A DNA stretch of 64,000 nt, taken from the NCBI RefSeq assembly GCF_003318255.1, contig NZ_QOCF01000023.1, forward strand, positions 33,804-97,803, written 5' to 3'. Positions 28,675 to 37,317 of the stretch are shown here, piece by piece. The notes beneath the pieces were generated by a model. The model had not been told where the DNA came from. It saw nothing but the letters and a program-made list of their open reading frames with translations, and did not search any database. The DNA is from Ruegeria sp. A3M17 (GTDB lineage: Bacteria > Pseudomonadota > Alphaproteobacteria > Rhodobacterales > Rhodobacteraceae). Numbering within the stretch: the stretch's first letter is position 1; each line of letters begins with the position of its first letter. Both the position numbers and the translations under genes were made by a program.

Positions 28675-30090
28675 CTACGCCTTTAGCACGGCCCCTGGAT
28701 TCATGATCCCCTTTGGATCAAGGGCAGCTTTGATCGCACGCATCGCAGATAGCTTTACCGGATCGCCATAGCTCTCCAAGTCATCCGTTTTCAAACGGCC
28801 TATGCCGTGCTCGGCGCTGATCGACCCACCGAACTCATGCACCAAATCATGCACCGCGCGCTTTACACTATGCCGCTGGGCATCATATTCCGCGCGGCTG
28901 TGCCCCTGCGGCGGAAACACGTTGTAGTGCAGATTGCCGTCGCCCAAATGCCCGAAGCAATTGATACGGAATGTCCCCAACGCATTCACCAACTCGGACC
29001 CACGCCGGATAAACGCGGGGATATCCGAAATCGGGACCGAGATATCATGGCTTGAGACCGAACCGATCAACCGATTGGCCTCAGGGATCTGCTCACGCAC
29101 CGCCCAAAGTTCCATTCGTTGCGCTTCGCTTTGAGCTATGACCGCATCATCTACTAGCCCGCGCGCTTCTGCAGCCTCGAACAACTCCATCAGCGCATCT
29201 GACGGTGACGCACCGCCGGAAAGTCCCAACTCCACCAGCACCATCCAATCGGGCTGGACGTCAAAGGGCTGGCGGATATTGGGCAAAACCTCGGACAGGA
29301 ACTGCAGACCTTGCTTGTGGATCAGTTCAAAGGTGCTGACCCCCTCGCCCACATGATCGCGGGCCAGCGCCAGCAGATCAATGGCAGCCTCAGGCGAGGC
29401 CACCCGGAACATCGCAGTGCCGGTTTCCCCCGGACGTGGGGACAGTTTCAAAGACGCTGCGGTAATGATCCCTAGCGTACCTTCTGCTCCGATCAGTAGG
29501 TTGCGCAGATCGTACCCGGTATTGTCCTTACGCAAACGGCTCAGACCGTGCCAGATCTCACCATTTGGCAAAACCGCCTCAAGCCCCAAGCACAAATCAC
29601 GCGCATTGCCGTAGCGCAGGACATTAACCCCACCCGCATTCGTCGCAAGATTGCCGCCGATCCGGCACGATCCCTGTGCAGCCAGCGCAAGGGGAAACAG
29701 CCGATCCGCCTCTTCCGCAGCAGCCTGAACATCGGCCAAAATGGCACCGGCCTCGGCGATCAGAATATTCTCGGCCGGATAAACCGCCCGGATGGCTGAC
29801 ATCCGTTCCAAAGAAATCAGCAAAGGGGCCGGACCATCGGTCATCACCTGCCCGCCGACCAGTCCGGTCCCGCCGCCATAAGGCACGATGGGAACCGACG
29901 CGCCCGAGGCGAGCTGAACGAGCGTCGAAACCTGTTCTACCGACCTCGGCAGGGCCAGAACGCCCACATGGCCCGCAAACCTGCGGCGCGGCTCTTCTAG
30001 ATATCGTGCCGCGACGGGGTGCAGAACATCATCGCCCAAGGCAGAGCGGATCGACTGGGCAAAAGTATCATCGGCAGGGTTCAGTTTCAT
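28675..30090 (-). CDS. FAD-linked 2-hydroxyacid oxidase/dehydrogenase (GlcD/D2HGDH type)
   Basis: 471-residue PCMH-type flavoprotein. The FAD-binding loop VPYGGGTGLVGGQ, GNLATNAGGVNVLRYGNARD, and the C-terminal GGSISAEHGIGRLKTDDL are family marks. Relatives oxidise D-lactate, glycolate or D-2-hydroxyglutarate and feed electrons to the quinone pool or an ETF. The glycolate-oxidase partners GlcE and GlcF are not next to it, so a single-subunit D-2-hydroxyacid dehydrogenase is more likely (inference). It lies 38 bases downstream of the periplasmic metallo-hydrolase gene. Confidence 0.85.
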   Translation of the reverse strand: MKLNPADDTFAQSIRSALGDDVLHPVAARYLEEPRRRFAGHVGVLALPRSVEQVSTLVQLASGASVPIVPYGGGTGLVGGQVMTDGPAPLLISLERMSAIRAVYPAENILIAEAGAILADVQAAAEEADRLFPLALAAQGSCRIGGNLATNAGGVNVLRYGNARDLCLGLEAVLPNGEIWHGLSRLRKDNTGYDLRNLLIGAEGTLGIITAASLKLSPRPGETGTAMFRVASPEAAIDLLALARDHVGEGVSTFELIHKQGLQFLSEVLPNIRQPFDVQPDWMVLVELGLSGGASPSDALMELFEAAEARGLVDDAVIAQSEAQRMELWAVREQIPEANRLIGSVSSHDISVPISDIPAFIRRGSELVNALGTFRINCFGHLGDGNLHYNVFPPQGHSRAEYDAQRHSVKRAVHDLVHEFGGSISAEHGIGRLKTDDLESYGDPVKLSAMRAIKAALDPKGIMNPGAVLKA

Positions 30091-30128
30091 ACCCTTTCCT
30101 TGCCCAAGTCGTGACGTCCCGACAAGCC

Positions 30129-30947
30129 TTATTCCAGTTCGATAAGGTATTGCGGCTCAAGCACCACGACCGTCGGGCGATCAGGTAACGTGCGCAGAGA
30201 CACGGTGATCTCAGACACACCTTTGCGCTCAACGGGGAAGTCGTTGCGGATATCGACCAGAAAACGGTCCAGCGAAAAGCTGGAAAACCAATGCATCGGA
30301 ATGATGACCGAACTTTTCAGTCGCATCAGCACCGTGATCATTTCCGGCAACGGCATCGTCGTACCGCCATCCACGGCAGCCATCACAACATCCAAACGCC
30401 CCAGGGCGGCAAATTGTTCGTCCGACGGCACGTGGTGCAGATGACCCAGATGGCCTATGCACAACCCTTCAACCTCAAACACAAAGATTGAATTTCCGCG
30501 CTCTTCCACACCGCCATAAGAGGATCGGATATCGGTCGAGACATTGCGTATCAGCATCTCTCCCAGATTAAGATAGTGTTCGATCCCCTGCCCGAACTCG
30601 CCCCAACCCGGCAACACATTCGGGATGGCAGGATCCGGATGGGCGGTCCAATGGGTGCCGTGGGCATGGTTCATCGTCACCACGTCCGGGATCAGATCCG
30701 CGCTGCCGATGAAACCGGTGAAGTCCGTCACTGCGTTCAACCCGCCCTGCGTCTGAATCATAAACGACGCGTGAGCAATATAGCTGATCCGAACCGAGAA
30801 CTCGGGCACCGGGTCCTGCCAGGCTGCTTTGTGAATATACTCAATCCCCGGTGCGGCATCCGCGATGGCAATGCAATGGCTCGGCCGCCGTTCCTGTGCC
30901 GAAGCCCCACCCGAGATCACCATCAATACCGCAACAATCCAGCGCAT
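30129..30947 (-). CDS. Predicted periplasmic metallo-beta-lactamase-fold (UlaG-like) hydrolase
   Basis: 272 residues with an N-terminal signal peptide (about 17 residues, MRWIVAVLMVISGGASA). Metal-ligand-like His clusters follow in order: SYIAHASFMIQT, TMNHAHGTHW, IGHLGHLHHVP and IIPMHWFS, with VVMAAVDGGTT between them, which is the layout of UlaG/RomA-like MBL-fold proteins. A lactone, ester or phosphodiester could be the substrate. The combination of this fold with export is not usual for the UlaG-type relatives I know. Confidence 0.65.
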   Translation of the reverse strand: MRWIVAVLMVISGGASAQERRPSHCIAIADAAPGIEYIHKAAWQDPVPEFSVRISYIAHASFMIQTQGGLNAVTDFTGFIGSADLIPDVVTMNHAHGTHWTAHPDPAIPNVLPGWGEFGQGIEHYLNLGEMLIRNVSTDIRSSYGGVEERGNSIFVFEVEGLCIGHLGHLHHVPSDEQFAALGRLDVVMAAVDGGTTMPLPEMITVLMRLKSSVIIPMHWFSSFSLDRFLVDIRNDFPVERKGVSEITVSLRTLPDRPTVVVLEPQYLIELE

Positions 30948-31035
30948 GTCCGGAGTGTAGCGCAGAACACAGGTAAGTCACGCCTGCAGGTATCGCGTGA
31001 GTGAAATCACGGAATTGGCATTTTCTAGGAGCAGT

Positions 31036-31662
31036 TCAGAGAACGATGCACTCCCGCAGCTTGAACGGGCGCGAGACTTTCGCCGCACGTAACGCCTGAG
31101 CCAACGGATCACTCACAAAAAATGCGTCGCGCATTTGTGGGTCCATCCAGATGTCAGGGCCATCCAGGGCCGACGCGCTCACGGCGATATCCTTGTCTTG
31201 CATTGCGCCCGGTGGTTCCCAGATGTCGTGGTTTTCATATGGTTTATCTATGCGCGGAGATTGTTCTGTCAGCACGGCGGTCTTTTGCGCACCGAAGTTC
31301 AAACAGAAGTACTCGCCTTCAACCGGTGTGGTGCGATCATGCTGGAACAGCCTGACAGGATAAAGGTTGCCTTCACCGAGATCAAACTGGCGTAGAACTG
31401 CCGCACAGGCAGTAGAAACGCTCCAAGTCCCGCCGGCATTGAAAAGATCGGGCTGTTTCTTTTCCTTTTTGTCTTTGTATTCCGCATACATTTCCTTGGG
31501 GAAACGATCTGCCGCCAAGGGCTCCCCAACATTGTTTCGCTTCATAGCATCGACGGCAAGTTCGTTGTTTTCGAGATAGTTGTCTTGATCAAACCCCTTA
31601 ATACTCGAAACGCTTACCATCGCCCCACTGATCCAAATCATTGGCTGTTTTGCCCGCGCCAT
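31036..31662 (-). CDS. Imm11-like (DUF1629/MXAN_0049-type) protein, orphan
   Basis: 208 residues, no signal or membrane segment. The C-terminal DAFFVSDPLAQALRAAKVSR..., preceded by a region that moves from variable to DIWMDPQMR, resembles the end of the Imm11/DUF1629 immunity domain, where a short strand, a V-S-D helix and a final strand are usual. The Lys/Glu-rich stretch AEYKDKKEKKQPD is distinctive. No toxin, polymorphic-toxin or T6SS gene is near. The frame opens at 31803, but ATG 31662, four bases after the RimJ-like stop, is preferred. The family call is by pattern only. Confidence 0.45.
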   Translation of the reverse strand: MARAKQPMIWISGAMVSVSSIKGFDQDNYLENNELAVDAMKRNNVGEPLAADRFPKEMYAEYKDKKEKKQPDLFNAGGTWSVSTACAAVLRQFDLGEGNLYPVRLFQHDRTTPVEGEYFCLNFGAQKTAVLTEQSPRIDKPYENHDIWEPPGAMQDKDIAVSASALDGPDIWMDPQMRDAFFVSDPLAQALRAAKVSRPFKLRECIVL

Positions 31663-31666
31663 TGAC

Positions 31667-32251
31667 CTACCCCGCGTCGGTCTTCCCGCGCCGGTCCGAC
31701 CGTAGGCTGGCGTACAGCACATGCGTCCGCCACCGCCCGTTGATCTGCAGGTACGACTGCGCCACGCCCTCGTATTTGAACCCCGAACTTTCCAGCAACC
31801 CACGTGATGGTTTGTTCTCGGGCAGGCAAGCGGCCTCGATCCGGCTCAGGTCCAGTCGGGTAAAGGCGTGATGAACGATCGCACCAATGGCCTCGCGCAT
31901 GTAACCCTGACGGGCAAAAGACTGGCCCGTCCAATATCCCAAGGTTCCTGCCTGCGCCGGGCCGCGACGGACATTGTCCAGCGTGATGGCCCCCAAAAGC
32001 ACATCATCCGTGCGACGGAACAAAAACAGTGGGATCGCCGTCCCACCGGCCACGGAGCGCTGCGCCCAATAAACCCTGTTGGTAAAGGATTTGCGGCTCA
32101 GGTGATCCTTGGCCCAGATCGGCTCCCACGGGGTTAGGTATTCCTGTGACGCGCGCCGTAGCGCCGCCCAGTCGTTAAAGTCGGAATGCGCGGGCGGGCG
32201 CAAGCTCAGGCGCTCGGTTTCAAGTTTCAGCTTGCGTCTGCCCAACAGCAT
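31667..32251 (-). CDS. RimJ/RimL-like GNAT N-acetyltransferase
   Basis: 194 residues. LETERLSLRPPAHSDFNDWA at the start, GYWTGQSFARQGYMREAI (acetyl-CoA loop) and ENKPSRGLLESSGFKYEG are diagnostic of the RimJ/RimL group that acetylates N-terminal amines of ribosomal or other proteins. The start sits in GTGATG: the M16 stop TGA overlaps both a possible GTG (32254) and ATG (32251), so translation is coupled either way. Confidence 0.88.
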   Translation of the reverse strand: MLLGRRKLKLETERLSLRPPAHSDFNDWAALRRASQEYLTPWEPIWAKDHLSRKSFTNRVYWAQRSVAGGTAIPLFLFRRTDDVLLGAITLDNVRRGPAQAGTLGYWTGQSFARQGYMREAIGAIVHHAFTRLDLSRIEAACLPENKPSRGLLESSGFKYEGVAQSYLQINGRWRTHVLYASLRSDRRGKTDAG

Positions 32252-33513
32252 CACGCCGCACGCCTCTCCTGCAATTGCGCCAGCGTGGGTGCGCCCGAGA
32301 CAGGACCGTACAGCGCCAGCGCCGCAGGGGCCTGCACTGCCATCTGCTCGGCGAAGGCACGCACATCTTCGGTGCTGACGGCGTCGATCTTAGCTACGGC
32401 ATCCTCGAGCGATGGTACCCGGTCCCAGATCTGCACCAAACGCGCCAGACGTTCCGCCCGGTTCGATGGGCTTTCCAGCCCCATCAGCATACCGGCTTTC
32501 ATCTGCGCGCGGGCGCGAGCGACCTCTTCGGCGCTCATGTCTTCGGCTGCGCGCTTCATCTCATCAATTGTTATGCTGGCCAGCTCTGCGACCTGATCCG
32601 CCGACGTTCCGGCGTAAATCGTCGTCGTGCCGGTATCGGCATAGGCTCCGGTCTGCGCAAAGATCGTGTAGCACAACCCGCGTGTTTCGCGCACTTCCTG
32701 GAACAGGCGAGAGGACATGCCTCCGCCAAGCGCCGTCGAATAAATCTGTGCGGTATAGATCGCATCGTCACGATAGCCAGGGCTTTCCAGCGCCAGTGCG
32801 AAATGCGCCTGTTCCAGCTCTTTCTCCTGCCGCGCTTCGCCGCCAGTGAAACGGGCGGTTTCCGGGATCAGCCCCTTGCACGGTTTAAGATGGCCAAACA
32901 ACGCCTCAGCGGTTTTCATCAGCGCATCGTGATCAACGGCACCAGCGGCAGACAGGATCATCTGCTCGGGACCATAGTGTTCAGCCACAAACCCGGACAG
33001 ATCTTCGCGCGAAAACGCACTGACCCGTTCGGTCGGACCCAGAATGGTTCGACCCAGCGGTTGATCGTGATAGCTCTGCTCTTGCAACCAGTCAAAGATC
33101 ACATCGTCAGGCGTGTCATAGGCCTGACCGATTTCCTGCAGGATCACACCGCGTTCAACTTCGATCTCACGCGGGTCAAAGATCGGGTTCAGAACGATGT
33201 CACCGATAACGTCCATCGCCAGCGCCACGTCGTCTTTGAGAACACGCGCGTAATAAGCCGTCACCTCGCGCGACGTGTAGGCGTTGATATATCCGCCCAC
33301 GTCCTCAATCGCCTCGGCGATTTGCAAAGCCGAACGGCGCTTGGTTCCCTTAAAAGCCATATGCTCAAGGAAATGCGCGATACCGTTCTGTTCAATCCGC
33401 TCGTGCCGCCCACCGGCGGTCACCCAGATGCCGATGGCCGCTGATTGCAACCCCGGCATATGTTCACTGACGATACGAAATCCGTTCTTCAGTTGGTCTT
33501 GTCTGACAGTCAC
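32251..33513 (-). CDS. M16 family zinc peptidase (processing-peptidase-like)
   Basis: 420 residues, typical single-chain M16B length. The inverted zinc motif HxxEH is present at His47-Glu50-His51 in GIAHFLEHMAFKG, with the downstream Glu region SREVTAYYARVL. The C-terminal half is the usual second, inactive M16 domain with GGGMSSRLFQEVRETRGLCY. The start is GTG 33513, overlapping the thrC stop (GTGA). It sits in the conserved thrC-M16-rimJ run. The substrate is unknown. Confidence 0.92.
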   Translation of the reverse strand: MTVRQDQLKNGFRIVSEHMPGLQSAAIGIWVTAGGRHERIEQNGIAHFLEHMAFKGTKRRSALQIAEAIEDVGGYINAYTSREVTAYYARVLKDDVALAMDVIGDIVLNPIFDPREIEVERGVILQEIGQAYDTPDDVIFDWLQEQSYHDQPLGRTILGPTERVSAFSREDLSGFVAEHYGPEQMILSAAGAVDHDALMKTAEALFGHLKPCKGLIPETARFTGGEARQEKELEQAHFALALESPGYRDDAIYTAQIYSTALGGGMSSRLFQEVRETRGLCYTIFAQTGAYADTGTTTIYAGTSADQVAELASITIDEMKRAAEDMSAEEVARARAQMKAGMLMGLESPSNRAERLARLVQIWDRVPSLEDAVAKIDAVSTEDVRAFAEQMAVQAPAALALYGPVSGAPTLAQLQERRAA

Positions 33514-34898
33514 TCAGCGATATGCCTTCTGATATGATCCTCGAGGGTGCCCAGATCGTTGGCGATGCGGGTCACCCGTTCCGGACGTTCATACAGATCA
33601 GACATGCGGGATGGAAGAGGCGGATGCGCGCCGCTTGCCTTCTCGACCGCTGCCGGGAATTTTGCGGGATGCGCGGTGGCCAGTGTGATCATCGGAACGT
33701 CGGTCGAGCGATGCTCTTCTGCAACCTTGATGCCCACGGCGGTATGCGGGCAAACCAGTTCGGCACTGTGGGTCAGAGTGGACTTGATTGTCGCCAGCGT
33801 CTCTTCTTCAGAGACACGGCCCGAGTCAAAGCTGTCGCGCAGCGCTTCCATCGCGCCCTGGCTGACATTGAAGCCGCCGTTCTTCAGTTCATCCATCAAC
33901 TGCGCGACAGCCCCGCCATCCTCACCATAAGCATAGTAAAGCGCACGCTCAAAGTTCGAACTGACCTGAATATCCATCGACGGGCTGATCGAGGGGATGG
34001 TGTCGCCCTTGAAGTACCCCTCGCCCGACAGGCAACGGTGCAGAATGTCGTTCTGATTGGTTGCGACAACCAGACAGTCAATTGGCAGGCCCATGCGCTT
34101 GGCAAGGTAGCCCGCGAAGATGTCACCGAAATTGCCGGTCGGCACCGTAAAGCTGACCTTGCGATGCGGCGCGCCGAGGCTGACAGCAGCGGAGAAGTAG
34201 TAGACGATCTGCGCCAGAACACGGGCAAAGTTGATCGAATTCACGCCAGCCAGCTTCACGCCGTCGCGGAAGTCGAAGTCGTTGAACATGTCCTTCAGCG
34301 CGGCCTGACAATCGTCAAAATCGCCGTCCACGGCCAACGCATGCACGTTGCTGTCCGCAGGTGTCGTCATTTGCCGACGCTGCACTTCCGAGACTCGGCC
34401 ATGCGGGAACAGGATGAACACGTCCACGGCGTCCAGCCCCCGGAACGCTTCAATCGCGGCCGAGCCGGTGTCACCGCTGGTTGCGCCAACGATGGTCACA
34501 CGGTCGCCACGGCGCTTCAGCGCCACCTGAAACAGCTGACCGATCAGCTGCATGGCGAAGTCTTTGAAGGCCAAAGTCGGCCCGTGGAACAGCTCCAACA
34601 GGAAGTGGTTTTCGTTCAACTGCTTCAATGGCGCGCGGGCGTCATGGCCAAAGCCTTCGTAGGCGCGGGCGATGATCTCTTTGAACTCACCCTCACCGAA
34701 AGATCCGCTGACATAGGGCCACATCACCCGGAACGCGATTTCCTCAAAGGGCAGTCCGGCCAGTGCTGCGATCTCATCCTGCGTCATCACCGGGATCTCG
34801 GCAGGCAGGTACAGACCACCGTCACGAGCCAATCCGGTCAGCATCGCTTCTTCAAACGTCAGTTCGGGCGCCTGCCCGCGGGTCGAGATGTATTTCAT
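33510..34898 (-). CDS. thrC: Threonine synthase
   Basis: 462-residue PLP enzyme converting O-phosphohomoserine to threonine. Seen: MKYISTRG and ARDGGLYLPAEIP at the start, the PLP-binding Lys112 in GPTLAFKDFAMQLIGQLF, and GATSGDTGSAAIEAF phosphate loop. Its ATG overlaps the SURF1 stop (ATGA), and its stop overlaps the GTG of the M16 gene. Confidence 0.96.
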   Translation of the reverse strand: MKYISTRGQAPELTFEEAMLTGLARDGGLYLPAEIPVMTQDEIAALAGLPFEEIAFRVMWPYVSGSFGEGEFKEIIARAYEGFGHDARAPLKQLNENHFLLELFHGPTLAFKDFAMQLIGQLFQVALKRRGDRVTIVGATSGDTGSAAIEAFRGLDAVDVFILFPHGRVSEVQRRQMTTPADSNVHALAVDGDFDDCQAALKDMFNDFDFRDGVKLAGVNSINFARVLAQIVYYFSAAVSLGAPHRKVSFTVPTGNFGDIFAGYLAKRMGLPIDCLVVATNQNDILHRCLSGEGYFKGDTIPSISPSMDIQVSSNFERALYYAYGEDGGAVAQLMDELKNGGFNVSQGAMEALRDSFDSGRVSEEETLATIKSTLTHSAELVCPHTAVGIKVAEEHRSTDVPMITLATAHPAKFPAAVEKASGAHPPLPSRMSDLYERPERVTRIANDLGTLEDHIRRHIAE

Positions 34899-35572
34899 GT
34901 CGCGTCACTCTCAGAAGGGGCGCGGCTGCGCCACAGAAAATATCCGGTCATCGCGGCCCAGACCAAAGCCAGGCCAAACCATGTAATTGCATATTGCAAG
35001 TGATCATTCGGGATACCCGTCGCCGAAACTGGCAAGGGTGTGATGTCGGGGTCGGTTTGCGACCGCGCGATTAGCAGTACTGGCTCAGCGCCAAGTGCGG
35101 CGGCCAGGTTCGGAACATCACGGGCAAACCATATATTGTCGTCAATATCCGGCTCAGGCGTGTAGCCGTCAATTTCGTCCGGCCAGTGCAGATTTCCAGT
35201 GATCTCCATCGGTCCATTCAGCCTTTGATCGTGCTTCGCGGTCACAGGAACAAAGCCCCGGTCCACAAGAATTGTCCGGTCATTTGTGCTGAAAGACTGG
35301 ATGATGCGATAGCCCGCCCCAACCTGTTTGACCGAGACAAGAACGTGGATCTCGCCCGGCTCGATCTCGCCCGCAATCGTAACCGGCAGATACTTGTCAG
35401 CATCCCGCGACACGGTGTCAGGCAAATCAACCGGATCGGCTGAAATCCGATTTTCGATTTCGGCTAAAACGCCTTGTTTCCACGCCAGCCGCTGCATCTG
35501 CCAGACACCCAGCGACACAAGGACCGCCAGACCGGCAATGCCAAAGATCATCAGAAAGAGAATGCGGCGCAT
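34895..35572 (-). CDS. SURF1 family cytochrome oxidase assembly protein
   Basis: 225 residues with a membrane span at each end (about residues 4-22 and 198-216) and a loop between them on the periplasmic side, the SURF1 topology. LGVWQMQRLAWKQGVL and HLQYAITWFGLALVWAAM are the conserved N- and C-terminal motifs. It helps insert haem a into subunit I of aa3-type oxidase. It follows the oxidase genes after a terminator, so it may have its own promoter. The frame extends to 35608; ATG 35572 fits the family. Confidence 0.9.
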   Translation of the reverse strand: MRRILFLMIFGIAGLAVLVSLGVWQMQRLAWKQGVLAEIENRISADPVDLPDTVSRDADKYLPVTIAGEIEPGEIHVLVSVKQVGAGYRIIQSFSTNDRTILVDRGFVPVTAKHDQRLNGPMEITGNLHWPDEIDGYTPEPDIDDNIWFARDVPNLAAALGAEPVLLIARSQTDPDITPLPVSATGIPNDHLQYAITWFGLALVWAAMTGYFLWRSRAPSESDAT

Positions 35573-35664
35573 GTCAGGACCAGGTTGTGTTGTTCGAAGG
35601 CTCTGCAAGAGCCGGCGTCTTGTTAAGGGCTGCAGCCGCAGAAAGGCAACCTTGCAATTGTATG

Positions 35665-35682
35665 GGGCGCAATCTTGCGCCC
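35665..35682. repeat. Perfect inverted repeat upstream of SURF1
   Basis: GGGCGCAA-TC-TTGCGCCC, two 8-bp arms with a 2-base spacer, in the 170-bp gap between ctaE and SURF1. The short loop favours a protein-binding palindrome over an RNA hairpin. It lies 93 bases before the SURF1 start, in the promoter region expected after the ctaE terminator. Confidence 0.45.
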
Positions 35683-35692
35683 AGAATAGAGA

Positions 35693-35719
35693 AAAAGCCG
35701 CCCCGAAAGGGCGGCTTTT
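35693..35719 (-). terminator. Terminator after ctaE (minus strand)
   Basis: Perfect 11-bp stem AAAAGCCGCCC / GGGCGGCTTTT with a five-base loop. Read on the minus strand, the stem ends in a T-run (complement of 35692-35696), 24 bases after the ctaE stop. Confidence 0.9.
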
Positions 35720-35742
35720 GCAATTTGATCACCCTTCTGACG

Positions 35743-36558
35743 TTACATCAACGGGGCCTGGCCCCAGATGTAAACTGCGAAGAACAGGAACAGCCAAACA
35801 ACGTCAACGAAGTGCCAGTACCAGGCAGCCGCCTCAAACCCGACGTGTTTCTCAGGCGTGAAGTCACCCTTGAGCGCCCGGATTAAGCATACTGACAAGA
35901 AGATGGTACCGATAAGAACGTGGAAACCGTGAAAGCCGGTTGCCATGAAGAAGTTCGAATAGAACTGATCACCGCCGAATTTCCAGCCTTCATGCGCCAG
36001 CAGCTCATAGTATTCAAATGCTTGCAGACCGGTGAAAGCGATGCCCAGAGCGATACCGATGGCCAGCCCTTGCACCAGCGCCTTGCGATCATTGCCGTGC
36101 ACCAGCGCGTGGTGCGCCCAGGTGATTGCGCAGCCCGACAGCAGCAGGACCAGAGTGTTGATCAGCGGCAGGTGGAACGGGTCAACCGCATGAATGTCAG
36201 GCTGGATATATTCGGTACCGGCATAGTCGTACATCGGGTACATGCGATGTTTGAAGAACGACCAGAACCAGGCAAAGAAGAACATCACCTCGGACATTAC
36301 AAACAGGATGAAGCCATAACGCAGGCCGATGCGGACAACCGGTGTGTGATCGCCCTGGCGGCTTTCGACCACAACCTCGGACCACCATGCGAACATGGTG
36401 TAAAGAACGGCCACCAGACCGGCCCAGAACATCCACGAGGTAACCCCGTGCATCCACAGGACGGCCCCGAACAGCATCACAAAGCCGCCGATCGCGCCGA
36501 TCAGAGGCCAGATCGACGGGGCCAGAATGTGATAATCATGGTTTTTTGCGTGTGCCAT
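35743..36558 (-). CDS. ctaE: Cytochrome c oxidase subunit III
   Basis: 271-residue inner-membrane subunit of the aa3-type oxidase with seven predicted spans. Seen: [31 protein letters not shown] (family E/K-rich lipid loop region), [10 protein letters not shown] and [10 protein letters not shown]. Together with ctaC, ctaB and ctaG this forms the oxidase cluster; ctaD (subunit I) is not in the window. It ends at a strong terminator. Confidence 0.96.
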   Translation of the reverse strand: MAHAKNHDYHILAPSIWPLIGAIGGFVMLFGAVLWMHGVTSWMFWAGLVAVLYTMFAWWSEVVVESRQGDHTPVVRIGLRYGFILFVMSEVMFFFAWFWSFFKHRMYPMYDYAGTEYIQPDIHAVDPFHLPLINTLVLLLSGCAITWAHHALVHGNDRKALVQGLAIGIALGIAFTGLQAFEYYELLAHEGWKFGGDQFYSNFFMATGFHGFHVLIGTIFLSVCLIRALKGDFTPEKHVGFEAAAWYWHFVDVVWLFLFFAVYIWGQAPLM

Positions 36559-36580
36559 CAGCGTCCCTCACCTACAGGCG

Positions 36581-37156
36581 TTAGTTCGTTGTTATATCAG
36601 CCTGCGTCTCAAGGGCGGCAACGCCCTCGGGCAGGTCAATTTCGTAGAATGTATACGACAGTGTAATCGTATGAACATACTTAGCTTCAAGATCCTCGAC
36701 CATTTCAGGGTCGACGAAAAAGGTGACCGGCATCTCAACGCGTTCACCGGGTTGCAGCACCTGCTCTTCAAAGCAGAAACAGGCGATTTTCTGAAAGTAC
36801 CCACCGGCCGAATACGGTGTCACGTTGTAGGACGCCTGCCCGGCAATGGGGCGGTCGGTCGGGTTGTAGGCTTCGTAAAAGGCCAGCCCGGTTTCACCAA
36901 TGCGCACTTCCATCTCGCGCGCGACTGGCTTGAATTCCCATGCCATGTCTTTCGCCTTCGAGGCGTCAAAGCGGATGGTAACCTTGCGGTCCAGAATGTC
37001 TTCGGGTGCAGTCGCGGCCACACCAGTGGTTCCACCAAAACCGGTGACACGGCAGAACCAGTCATAAAACGGAACAGATGCCCAGGCCAGGCTGCCCATG
37101 AGGACAACCACGCCAACGGTTTGCGCAACAGTTTTCTGGGGACCCGTCAACGCCAT
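36581..37156 (-). CDS. ctaG: Cytochrome c oxidase assembly protein CtaG (Cox11-like copper chaperone)
   Basis: 191 residues: one N-terminal membrane span (about 10-27), then a periplasmic Ig-like copper-binding domain. The Cu(I) motif CFCF is seen in QKIACFCFEEQ and the N-terminal Cys in YDWFCRVTGFGG. It delivers copper to Cu-B in subunit I. The start overlaps the stop of the 53-residue gene upstream (TGATG). Confidence 0.95.
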   Translation of the reverse strand: MALTGPQKTVAQTVGVVVLMGSLAWASVPFYDWFCRVTGFGGTTGVAATAPEDILDRKVTIRFDASKAKDMAWEFKPVAREMEVRIGETGLAFYEAYNPTDRPIAGQASYNVTPYSAGGYFQKIACFCFEEQVLQPGERVEMPVTFFVDPEMVEDLEAKYVHTITLSYTFYEIDLPEGVAALETQADITTN

Positions 37157-37317
37157 CAGTACTGAACTTCTTGCGTTGCCAGACTGAAATCCGTGCCCGA
37201 AACCTTGACGATCGTCAGGCCGAAGATGATCACGATAAAGGCAGCCAGCGTCAGACCGACCCCTAGGTTACGACTGAACCGGCGTTGGTGCAGCTCGTGG
37301 CTCTTACGCAGGCTCAT
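37156..37317 (-). CDS. Small single-span membrane protein in the cox cluster
   Basis: 53 residues, starting MSLRKSHELHQRRFSRNLG and then one hydrophobic helix (about residues 19-37, LGVGLTLAAFIVIIFGLTI), ending VQY. Its ATG (37315-37317) overlaps the ctaB stop (ATGA) and its TGA overlaps the ctaG ATG (TGATG), so both boundaries are translationally coupled. A basic N-terminus and a single span suggest N-in topology. I infer an accessory or assembly role for the oxidase (CoxF-like position), not shown by sequence motifs. Confidence 0.8.
   Translation of the reverse strand: MSLRKSHELHQRRFSRNLGVGLTLAAFIVIIFGLTIVKVSGTDFSLATQEVQY

Noticed and set aside
31036..32251. Toxin-antitoxin or contact-dependent inhibition cassette formed by the GNAT and Imm11-like genes
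   Set aside because: GNAT toxins pair with an RHH antitoxin; here the GNAT is of the RimJ type inside a conserved operon and the Imm11-like gene has no polymorphic toxin or secretion gene nearby.
32275..33444. 389-codon open frame on the plus strand opposite the M16 peptidase gene
   Set aside because: Long, but rich in His, Arg and Gln with no recognisable domain; the opposite strand encodes a complete M16 peptidase with HxxEH.
33522..35003. 493-codon open frame opposite thrC and part of SURF1
   Set aside because: It spans two real genes on the other strand and shows no family motif; it arises from low stop-codon frequency in GC-rich DNA.
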